In this document: positions 12,294-20,854 of the stretch, in pieces
Layout: each line of letters starts with the position of its first letter
Position numbering within the stretch: position 1 is the stretch's first letter
From: Dipteronia dyeriana
Taxonomy: Eukaryota > Streptophyta > Magnoliopsida > Sapindales > Sapindaceae
DNA length: 64,000 nucleotides
Assembly: GCA_032871835.1 (NCBI GenBank)
Contig: CM065299.1
Coordinates: 99,392,652 to 99,456,651, forward strand
Direction of reading: 5' to 3'
Translations under genes and position numbers: made by a program
Notes under the pieces: model-generated
Told to the model about the DNA's origin: nothing
Database searches by the model: none
What the model saw: the letters and a program-made list of their open reading frames with translations, nothing else

Positions 12294-14433
12294 TGTTGGA
12301 ACCCTATTCACCGGTCACGCAGCGGAACTAGGTTTTAAAATTTTTATACATATCAGAATCTGTATCTGGGACCAGTGAACTTAGGATCGTAATTATTTTC
12401 AGAACTAATATATATAAAATTATTACAATAATAAAATATATGTATACACAAGAAATTGAAATCAATAAAATCAGAAGGAAAAAATCTTACCAACGTTTGG
12501 AGACTCATTCACTTTACGATATGCTCTTGTCTAAACCAATCTTACCAACGTTTGGAAGCTCCTTCACTTTACGATGTGCTCATGTCTGAACCACTCGATC
12601 TTCCTCTCTATCTCCCAGAGACAGGTAACTGGGTGTGAGCATATCACGGTCTCAGGTACTTGAATGGAGGATGTAGAGAGAATTGAAGAAACTCTTTCTT
12701 CTATGTGTTTTAAAAACACACAAAGCATGAAACGAGATATATATCTATATATCTCTGTTCACTGCACACAAAGCACAATGTATATTTTTTTTTTAATCTC
12801 AATATACGCACCAAGCAAAAAAAAACTTTATTTTTTTTTTCTTTCACAAATCTATATTTTTCACACCTACTTGATTTTTTATATCTATATATTTATAACG
12901 CCTCTGCTTGCTTTTTATATATCTTTTTTCACACACGTCTCTTCTTGCTTTTTATATATATTATATATGTATTAAGTGTTTGCATCCTATGTAAATTCTT
13001 CTTTTAACTATTGTTTCATGTACACACCAATTTACATCTAATACAATCTCTTGTATTATTAATTGATATATATTTTTTAATTATCATTTTCAAATATATC
13101 TAATATATTAAAAGTGATAATAAGTATTTTAAATTTAAACTTAAATTCAAATATTTAGATAAATGATTTAGTAAGATAAAATAATCCTATTATTTTATCT
13201 TCACCTAAATCCATATATCAACTAACACCCTCCATTTAATAGTTAATTAATAATTCATAATTTTCAATATAATTAAATAATCTAATTATTTAATTAATTT
13301 AACTATTAATATTCATTAATTAAATAATCTCATTATTCAATTAATTTCTGAATATATACGTGCCACTTTTGTAACACAATTAATTGGATAATCCAATTAA
13401 TTAACCGTGACCCTTGTTACCTAAATCGATCGGGCTAGCAAGGAGACCTAATAGACCCACAGTATTTTGAGCTTCAATAATCCTCGGAATCATTAATTAA
13501 ACTCTTTAATTAATATTCCCTGATTATTAACTCCGGTGTTATTCCACTAAAAACCTGAAGCTGCACTCTTCAACTATAGACGCTTTTACACATGCCTATA
13601 CAACCCGGTGTCCATCGATATAGCTATTACACATGGTGTGATCCTCCACGGTAGTTCATAATTAGAGCTGGGTCATAATGTCCATTATACCCCTCTAATT
13701 ACCTATATCCTTTAAGTACCGTTGATTCTCTAATGGACAATAAATCCTATTTCCTTACGAAATTAGGAGAGCGCTCATATTGTCCAAGCCCCGAATCAAC
13801 CCTTAAAGGAACTACCATCTACTTCTCACAAGAAGGAGTTGATTCCACTATTGTGTACAAACTTTCCCAGCCACAAGCCAAACCGTAATCCCAACATACG
13901 GAGCATATTGATCAGGAAATGCATCTGACCTCACCCATGGTATACCAAAGACCAAGATTTAACCTGAAGGAGTAGATAAGACACTCATGATTAAGATCAC
14001 CCACATATAGCCATCATTTGTTGATATATATGAATCTCATCGGTAAACGAATCTTAGTGAGAGATTCATATAGATCATGGCCCAGTCCTATATAATCACA
14101 TCATACAAGGTGTCTCCATTCCCATATCTCATATGAATGATTCAGGATAGAATCATCGTACTTTGCGGAATGGACCACAGCTATAGATTAACCACAAATA
14201 AAGTATCCAGCTTTATTTGCTATCTATGGACTCTTTAGATTGCACTTCACTTACTGTATTCATCTGTATATGACACTCATATACACAGTTTGAGATTACA
14301 TCCGACAATCTTGGATGTTAAATAAATGCACAAGTTATATAATAAACAACACAACATGAATGAATTGAATTTTTCCTTTTATTTATTTAATAAATCCATT
14401 TACAAATTACATCTTTAGGGTATAAACCCAACA
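12294..14433 (-). repeat. Copia LTR (5' LTR in element orientation)
   Basis: 2,140 bp, same termini as the left copy. This LTR would carry the element's promoter. The hairpin that is perfect in the left LTR has substitutions here (13270-13345), so the two arms no longer pair fully. Confidence 0.95.
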
Positions 14434-15057
14434 ACATTGGGCGCCAACATTGGCTCTTGGTGACTATCGACCTCACCACGGGACGATGTTCATCGTTGAC
14501 CCCTGGAGACGGGATGTCGCAGTGAATATCTGAAAGCAACAGGTAGCCCCATTGTGTTGCCCTCGATGTTGCATCAGGCCGGGTTCTATACTGAGCGATT
14601 GCCTGACCGTGAGACATTCGCCAAGAAGAATAAACCCTTCTCAGTTAGAGTGGTGTCCGCAACACGTGTCCCCCAACAGAAGAAATCGTAATACATTTTG
14701 TTTTCAATTACTTTGAGATTGTGTTATTAAAAAAATATTGTTTTATTAACATATGTTAATGTGTCGGACTGCAGGGGTAACTGTGGTCCCCACACGTTGA
14801 GATTGATCTAGAACTTACTGACGGATAGGAAGGATTTCGATTGGTCGAAAGACGATATGAAGATCATTCGGAAGAAGCTGGCAGTTGAGATTTTTTCAAA
14901 CTCCCAGCCCGTTTAGTTTTATGTAGTAATTCTTCTGTATATGTACCATTTTTTTGTAAAAAAATGTTTACATTGAAATAAAATTTTATTTTAATTTTTG
15001 TTCCCTTTTCAATTGTCATAAATCACAAGTGTAACACTAATTGGAAATTCTATTTCA

Positions 15058-16026
15058 TTAAAATTTAAATTCAGTTATTGAACAAGTCATACGAGTACAA
15101 AATTTCACAATGTTATCATCATAACGCCTAAAATCATTCCACGGTGGAGTCTCTGGTAGGGCACGTCTGTCTGTTGTGGCCAACTGTATGACATATGCTA
15201 CACTTGTGTCTGTATTCCTTAGGAATAACTCTGCTCGGACCTTCATTAATCAAAGTTGGGTTAGAACATATCCTGGAATTATGCCCTGGTTGTCCACATC
15301 TTCGACAGTTTTGTGTAGTTGTCCTCTCCGAAGACCACATCTGTCAACCCGCCCTCGGACGGCCTGCTTGTCTCCTAGAGATTGGATTCAAAACCACACT
15401 CTTAGCGATGTCAGATGGCACAACCCAAGTGGAAGGATGTTCAACAGGCATAATAGGAATCAAGTACCCATCAATAAGTGTTTGTCTCTTGTAGTAGTCC
15501 GCACATAGGGATATGAAATCCATGTTTCGGTCTCTGTAAAAACAATGAAAACAATGAAAACAATGAGATTCATGTTGCAATAATATTAACCTTACACTAA
15601 AACGTACGATGTACCTAGCGGCGGTGAGCGCGTAAGAACATGGAAGCTGGTTCATTTGGGAAATTGTTGGGTGTTTCCACGAGCAGGGGTATCTTCAGCT
15701 ATCACATTTGTTGTTGCCCTCTCAATTAGACTAAGACATACTTTAGGGATCACCTTATCTTCCCCTAGCATAAACAAAACATCATCGTCGTTTCTTATAA
15801 ATGTGCGACATGTTGTCCTGAGAACGATTGATATAGATTGTAGATCAACAATGTATTTGTTCACATCGTACTTCACAACGGTTTGCACGATCGACACCAG
15901 CTCTTTGTAAGTCATATTATTTGACACATACATTCATTGGTTATCGGAACTAAAAAACCTCTGACTTCCATCAGGTAATTGCTCCCATCGACCGTTGTAA
16001 GATATGACTATTCTCACCCGATCCAT
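15058..16026 (-). pseudogene. MuDR-type transposase remnant of the MULE, catalytic core missing
   Basis: An ATG at 16026 opens an N-terminal MuDR-like region (RVRIVISYNGRWEQLPDG), broken by a TGA near 15936 and continuing to 15652 (SLIERATTN, the usual plant MULE wording). It then jumps directly to the C-terminal SWIM-like sequence LPCSYALTAARY near 15645, with no sequence for the DDE transposase domain between. NMDFISLCADYYKRQTL, HPSTWVVPSDIA and RRQAGRPRAG follow. The tail encodes two zinc knuckles, CRRCGQPGHNSRIC and CSICHTVGHNRQTC (15340-15137). A 10-bp tandem repeat AAACAATGAA at 15538-15570 interrupts the SWIM region. The SWIM histidine position reads tyrosine. Cannot catalyse transposition. 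Confidence 0.8.
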
Positions 16027-16114
16027 TGTCCGATGAAAATCATCATCACAAACCATTATTAACAAATTACGAAATTAAATTAAGTTTACAATTATTAAGA
16101 ATTAAAAATATTTA

Positions 16115-16470
16115 TTAAGTGTAAGGGATTGAGAACATTATCAAAGGGATCGAGCTTTTTTGTAAGGGATCGAGAACATTTTCAAAGGGATCGAGCTTTT
16201 TTGTAAGAGCGCGAGAACATTTCCAAAGGGATCGAACTTTTTTGTAAGGGATCGAGAATATTTTCAAAGGGATCAAGCTTTTATCAAATGGACCGAGAAC
16301 TTATTGTAAGGGATTGAGCTTTTTCCAAATGGATCGAGAACTTTTTAAAGGGTTCGAGAACTTTTTTAAGGGATCGAGAACGTTTTCAAGGGATCGAGAA
16401 CGTTTTCAAGGGATCGAGAATATTCTTCAAATTATCGAGCATTTTTTCCAAATAATCGAGTTTTTTTCAA
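16115..16470. repeat. right subterminal array of GGGATCGAGAACATTTTCAAA-like units
   Basis: About 14 units closely related to the left array at 861-1530. The units run in the same direction on the + strand as the left array, not inverted. The open frame at 16314-16508 is only repeat translation. A second short repeat pair follows: TTCTTTAAATATTCTCGGTC occurs at about 16512 and 16631. Confidence 0.8.
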
Positions 16471-17150
16471 AACATATAAAACATCGGTCCAATAACAAAT
16501 ATGATTGATTTTTCTTTAAATATTCTCGGTCACACATGAAAAAAACTTGGATCTATTAAATGTTCATACATGTTCGTACAACATAGAAATAAAAAAGCTC
16601 GGTCCAATATAAAATAAACTCGATTCTTCTTTAAATATTCTCGGTCACACATGAAAAAAGTTCGGATCAATTAAATGTTCATACATGTTCTTACAACACA
16701 GAAATGCATGCAAAAATCGGAAATGCATAAAAACAGAAAAGAGAATACACAAGATCATAAATATTTGTTACCTTATTGTGCAGATTCTGGAACGAGACAA
16801 CTTTTTTGGAGAGAGATACAAGTTTTCAGAAAACTTTTTTGGAGAGATAAAGAGGAGTTCAGAAAGTTGTCTTTTACAAATTAAAGTTTAAGGGTAACTT
16901 GGGTAGTTCACCATCATATGTGTCTTTTAAATTTAAGTTATTAAAATGGTGACATCATTACAAAGGACAATAAAAAAGTGACATATCTCACAATTTTCAC
17001 TATAATAAATTATAGATATAATATTTTTTTATTAATAGACATGATAATTTAAATTTTGTGATTTCACTATAAATCATTTATTTACTCTTAGTCTAGTAAT
17101 GTGTATTTATTCTTCACAATTTAAATGAAAGCCATTGACTTGAGAAGAGT

Positions 17151-17695
17151 CAGGGGCGAAGTCAGGACTCATCATCCGAGTTGACTAAATTAACTATAAT
17201 TTTTTTTATACAATTTGTGGTACAACGAATCGAATATAGAACACTGTCATGTAAAATTAATGTAATTTTCTATTCAAACCACACTGAGTGGTAGAGCAAA
17301 GTTTTTTAAAACAAATCTAAAGGAAACAAATAGCAAGCAAAATAAAATTAAATACTTGTTCGAACAAGTAGTCAAAGCAAGGAATTAAAAATTTGTTTCA
17401 TTTATCTATAGAAGGACAACAAATTGAGAGGAAAATGAAATTTTAATGTTTTTGAGTGTGAATAAAATATTAAATATATCACTCTAATAAATCTATTGAG
17501 ATTATCTCAGTTAAATTGGAATTATAAACTAGATTATTTTATGAATTATTAAGCGATGTTAATATTATAATTGTATTTCATTCGTATTTCTATATATTAC
17601 TTAAAAGAAAAAAAAAATCATTAAATAAAATTATTTTTTAGAAAAAGCTAGTCTGGGCTTAAGCCCAATCTAGATCACATGTACCTTTGCTCCTG
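17151..17695. mobile_element. hAT-type MITE with 8-bp target duplication
   Basis: The ends read CAGGGGCGAAG (left) and, inverted, CAGGAGCAAAG (right), the hAT CAGGG-type terminus. Flanks AGAAGAGT (17143-17150) and AGAGGAGT (17696-17703) match at 7 of 8 positions, the 8-bp duplication typical of hAT. 545 bp, no coding capacity. Confidence 0.75.
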
Positions 17696-17984
17696 AGAGG
17701 AGTGTGAGGCTATGTTAGTTTAAACTTGTGGTTTAACATCGAATCCATCTACTTATTTTTTGTTATACAAGAGTTGAGACAACAACGAATAGTCATTTGT
17801 TTAGTGAATTGCTAGAATTTTGAAGTAACAAGTGTATTTTATTGATGTAAGTTAATATAGTCCGAATCATCGACAAAAACATATTAAACTTTATAATAAT
17901 CTTAAGGGATTAGACTATATATATTTAAGAGTTTGATTTAAATTTATGATTTTAACATTCATCATTTTTATTAAATAAGTTGAG

Positions 17985-18065
17985 AATGGTATAGAGGTTT
18001 GCCTCCCACGTCTATACATCAGGGTTGTGGATTTAAATCCGTTGCTCATCTAAAACACAGAATTA
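17985..18065 (+). mobile_element. tRNA-derived SINE-like fragment
   Basis: TGGTATAGAGG at 17987-17997 resembles a pol III A box, and a GGTTGTGGATTTAAATCC stretch at 18023-18040 sits at B-box distance. No acceptor stem is formed, so it is not a tRNA gene. Degenerate; could be chance. A short direct repeat, GTTGTCATCTACCATGAGA, lies downstream at about 18121 and 18171. Confidence 0.35.
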
Positions 18066-18899
18066 TTATAATATTTTATTTTATAAAAAATCTATCATTT
18101 TATTTTCATTCAATTTAAGAGTTGTCATCTACCATGAGAACTTTTTTCTTGTTTTTCCTTCTATGGAGGAGTTGTCATCTACCATGAGATTTTTAACACT
18201 TTTACACCCTTAAATTGAAAGGAAATAAATGAATGATGTTGAAGTTATAAACTTAAGTCAATATTTTAAGTTAATATAGTTTAATCTACGGATTTAAATT
18301 TAAACATGGGTTAGACTAAATCTAACTTCAAAATTTGATTAGATGTGTGAGTTTAACATCTAATTATCCATCCAATATTATTATTTGAAGAAAGAAAGAA
18401 AAAAGATGACTACAACTAGATTTAGATCAAATAAATGAATGAATAATTACTTGTTTTTTAAAAAATAAAATAGAAATCATGATTTTATTACCGGGTTGTT
18501 AGTTATTATAAGTTATTGTATTTCAATATTGGGTTTACAAAAATGAAAGTATTAAGAAATAAAAATAAAAGAAAAGAAAAACACTCTCATAACTGCCTTG
18601 AAAATCATAATTTCATTACCGTGGGTATAAGAGGCTTACCGATGGATCACTGTAATTTCCATCAAATCTCTATATTTTTATAAATTAAATAGACTAAATA
18701 TTTTAATCAAAGCCTCAATATAAATATCTGAAACTTCTCATAAACCTCCTAACAATTATCTATAAAGAAAAAAAAAATCAAATCTATTTGTATTTTTAAT
18801 CATTTCTTTTCCATTCAAATTTAAATGTATTTTTAATTAGAATTTTGTATAAAAAAATTCTTTAAATATAATTATATTTTATCATTTTTATTTGAAATG

Positions 18900-18903
<4 letters not shown>

Positions 18904-18939
<36 letters not shown>

Positions 18940-18940
18940 A
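18904..18940. repeat. (AT)n(AC)n microsatellite
   Basis: Uninterrupted AT dinucleotides pass into AC dinucleotides. It lies immediately before the Harbinger-like MITE. Confidence 0.9.
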
Positions 18941-18953
18941 AGTGTCACTATTA

Positions 18954-19774
18954 GGGGTTATATTGGATTGATATTTTAATACACAATTTTGGGAAGTAAA
19001 AGTCCGGTGATATTAGATTGAGACTTTTTAATAAATTAGATAAGTCTAATGGTATTCAATTAGGATTTTTAGGATTTTTTTTAAAGTTCATAATATATTG
19101 TAGTATTGAATCCACACTTTTAAGAGGCCACAAATTGTCAAGTGGTATTATATTGATATCGATATTTAAAAGATTTCATGACAAAATAGATTATCTATTT
19201 TTTTTAATGATATCATAAATACGAAGACCCCGAAATTGTCTTACCCTCTCCTATCAGACTTTCAAGACTTTTCACATTCTCAAAATCATCTTTGTCTTCC
19301 TTAACTTTCATCCCCATCAGATCTTCACTAAATCTACCAAAATAAAGGATTATTTTTTATAAAAAAATTTCTCACAAATCTTGTTATGGTGAAACCATGC
19401 TTTCGAAAATCTCTTCACCAAAATATGAAAAAAAAAATAATTAAAAAAAGCCACCAAAAAATATATTTTATGTGTGTTTCATTGTTTAAGAAGATTGTGG
19501 AAATAATAACTATAATCATATTTTTGTTTTATGTAAAAAAAAGAAAAATATGTGTAACCAAATACAGTTATCTGACACGATATTCTTATGAACAAAACCT
19601 AATAGTCTATAAAAAATTTAAAAATTTCTAGATATTCATAATAGGTATAAATAAAGTGTAAAGAGTCATAAAAGTCTAATACATATAATCATGATAGTCA
19701 TTAAAATCATACAAATCCATAAAATCATAACACTCCAAAATTGTTTATTAAAATCCCAATCAAATACACTTCCC
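18954..19774. mobile_element. PIF/Harbinger-like MITE with TTA target duplication
   Basis: The left end (GGGGTTATATTGGATTG, then a stretch through ATTTTAATACACAATTTTGG) and the inverted right end (GGGAAGTGTATTTGATTGG, then ATTTTAATAAACAATTTTGG) match closely over about 40 bases. TTA occurs directly outside each end (18951-18953 and 19775-19777), the 3-bp duplication of PIF/Harbinger elements. 821 bp. Open frames inside (19018-19218, 19386-19631) look like AT-rich chance. Confidence 0.7.
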
Positions 19775-19794
19775 TTAGTCTATTACATAAATTC

Positions 19795-19885
19795 GGGTTT
19801 TTTTAGAAGAGGAAAGACTCGAACCCGTAACATTATTGTGCAGGTATGAGGGGTATACCATCGGACCAAACTTATCTTGTCTTAA
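19795..19885 (-). mobile_element. tRNA-derived SINE-like fragment
   Basis: On minus, TGGTATACCCC (19860-19850) and GGTTCGAGTC (19825-19816) fit the pol III A and B boxes in order and spacing, and the 3' side runs into A-rich sequence. This is the head structure of plant SINEs. No cloverleaf, so not a functional tRNA gene. Confidence 0.45.
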
Positions 19886-20203
19886 AAAAATGAAAAGATA
19901 TTTTATAAAAATTGAAGTTATGAAGAAAGGCATAATTGGATCTCAAAGTGGGTGATTAGGTTTTAAAAATACATCCATTTTTTAAATAAAATTCCAAAAA
20001 TATCCCTACCTAACCAAACTCAACCCTAAAGTCAATAATTAACTAGGGTCAATATGTGATAAAGAAAAAAAAAACCTAGGGTTAAAGAATCACAAGACAA
20101 CTATAAAATGAAAAGGAGAGGAATGTAGTTTGCACAATCTTCAAAACACTATATTCTAGTTTATTGCAACTTAGGTTTTATTTTTTCTTTGTTTAACAAA
20201 AAG

Positions 20204-20342
20204 GCCATTGGTGACTTTTCTTAACAAGTTGGCAAAGAAAGCTAAAAAAGCCAAAGTCCAAGGAGGTCGCAGAGAAGGTCTCATTCATCAAATCGGTCCT
20301 CCACTCTCTTCAATTCCAATATTTCGACCCACAAAATTACTG
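20204..20342 (+). other. possible orphan coding exon, unknown product
   Basis: An open stretch between a plausible acceptor (AAAAAG|GCC) and donor (CTG|GTACGT) encodes a lysine-rich then proline-rich peptide including NKLAKKAKKAKVQGGRREGL and IHQIGPPLSSIPIFRPTKLL. A TATAAAA lies about 100 bases upstream (20102-20108). There is no ATG in the frame and no clear following exon before the ARID gene. Composition is more protein-like than the AT-rich chance frames nearby. I do not recognise it; it may be a gene remnant or a 5' exon of a short gene. Confidence 0.25.
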
Positions 20343-20439
20343 GTACGTTTTTTTTTTTCATTTTCATATTCATTTTCATTTCGAAACCTAAAAAAAAAAC
20401 AATAATTAAAGTCTATGGATATTGATTATTGAACGAATA

Positions 20440-20854
20440 GTAGCAGTAGCGTGTGTCTGTATCTGTTCAAAACTTGAAACATAGCCCTGTCTCTCACTCT
20501 ATCTTTCTCTTTAACAAATATATTGGAAATATCTGCAATTAAGAGAGAGAGCGCGGGACCTTATACGAAAAAGTTTCATGGGTTCTTCAAAACCCTAGAT
20601 CAATCATTTTTTTCCCGCCAAAACCCACTTCATTTGCGGAAGACCCAGATGATTAAACGGTACTAATGCATAATCTGGATCTCTGTATAATCTTGTAAAC
20701 TAATCTCTTTTATATATTTTTTTTATCAAATTTAAAAGGGGTTTTGTTACATGTATGCTTTTATTTTGTTGTGTGTGTGTGTGTGTTTTGGTTGAGACGA
20801 AACGATGATTAAGAACCGATAATAATTTGTTTATAGGGTTTTGAAACCAAATCC
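20440..20854 (+). promoter_or_regulatory. probable leader/promoter region of the ARID gene
   Basis: Pyrimidine-rich tracts (20485-20515) and a GA-rich run (20540-20555) precede the ATG, and a TG-dinucleotide run lies at 20771-20785. A 5' untranslated intron is possible; the transcription start cannot be fixed from sequence alone. Confidence 0.4.

Larger units (their letters stand above)
4630..14433 (-). mobile_element. Copia LTR retrotransposon, full length but decayed, inserted in the MULE
   Basis: Two long direct repeats (4630-6748 and 12294-14433), ending TGTTGG...CCAACA, enclose gag and pol on the minus strand. The primer-binding site for initiator tRNA-Met lies next to the right LTR and the polypurine tract next to the left LTR, both consistent with minus orientation. 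The 5-bp target duplication ACATT is perfect (4625-4629 and 14434-14438). Pol order is integrase, then reverse transcriptase, then RNase H, which defines Copia. LTRs over 2 kb are long for Copia. By eye the first 170 LTR bases differ at about 8 positions, so the insertion is fairly recent but the genes already carry stops. Confidence 0.95.
1576..14916 (+). pseudogene. DUF1985 / Ulp1-like C48 cysteine protease gene of the MULE, broken
   Basis: A likely start ATG at 1576 follows TGCAG. A DUF1985 region lies at about 1780-2330 (FPWGTHVYRHSILSFKHAL is diagnostic). Later exons encode a charged linker, a proline-rich stretch (3440-3710), a basic GWQLLNPYTDPC segment near 3775, and a block before the protease (WWTNEDLTT, about 4450). 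The C48 domain continues after the Copia element: histidine in RQHWLLVTIDL (14441-), aspartate in FIVDPW, catalytic cysteine in GNCGPHTL (about 14775-14800). The end is a TAG at 14914. Damage includes a TGA near 1722 (from CGA), a one-base insertion near 1870, a TGA after RMWK near 2496, a frameshift near 14490, a TAG in the last exon, and the 9.8-kb insertion after 4629. The family cleaves SUMO or related modifiers; the element's use for it is unknown. Not functional as read. Confidence 0.75.
429..17000. mobile_element. Mutator-like element (MULE) carrying a Ulp1-type protease gene, with a nested Copia element
   Basis: The ends are set by a shared 10-bp flank, TATAATAAAT, at 419-428 and 17001-17010, the 9-11 bp target duplication size usual for MULEs. 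The outer 60 bases of the two ends align as degenerate inverted repeats without gaps, best in the inner part where CATTTTA is shared; similarity continues inward around TTTAAAAG and TACCC. Inside are a + strand DUF1985/Ulp1 (C48 peptidase) gene, a - strand MuDR-type transposase remnant with SWIM and zinc-knuckle remains, and subterminal GATCGAG arrays at both ends. Ulp1-carrying MULEs are known (Kaonashi in Arabidopsis, CUMULE in melon). Without the Copia insertion the element would be about 6.8 kb. It lacks an intact transposase, so it is non-autonomous. The family is secure; the exact ends are less certain because the flank is AT-rich. Confidence 0.75.

Noticed and set aside
18023..18040. 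B-box-like sequence as a tRNA gene
   Set aside because: No acceptor stem or anticodon arm can be formed; kept only as a weak SINE-like piece.
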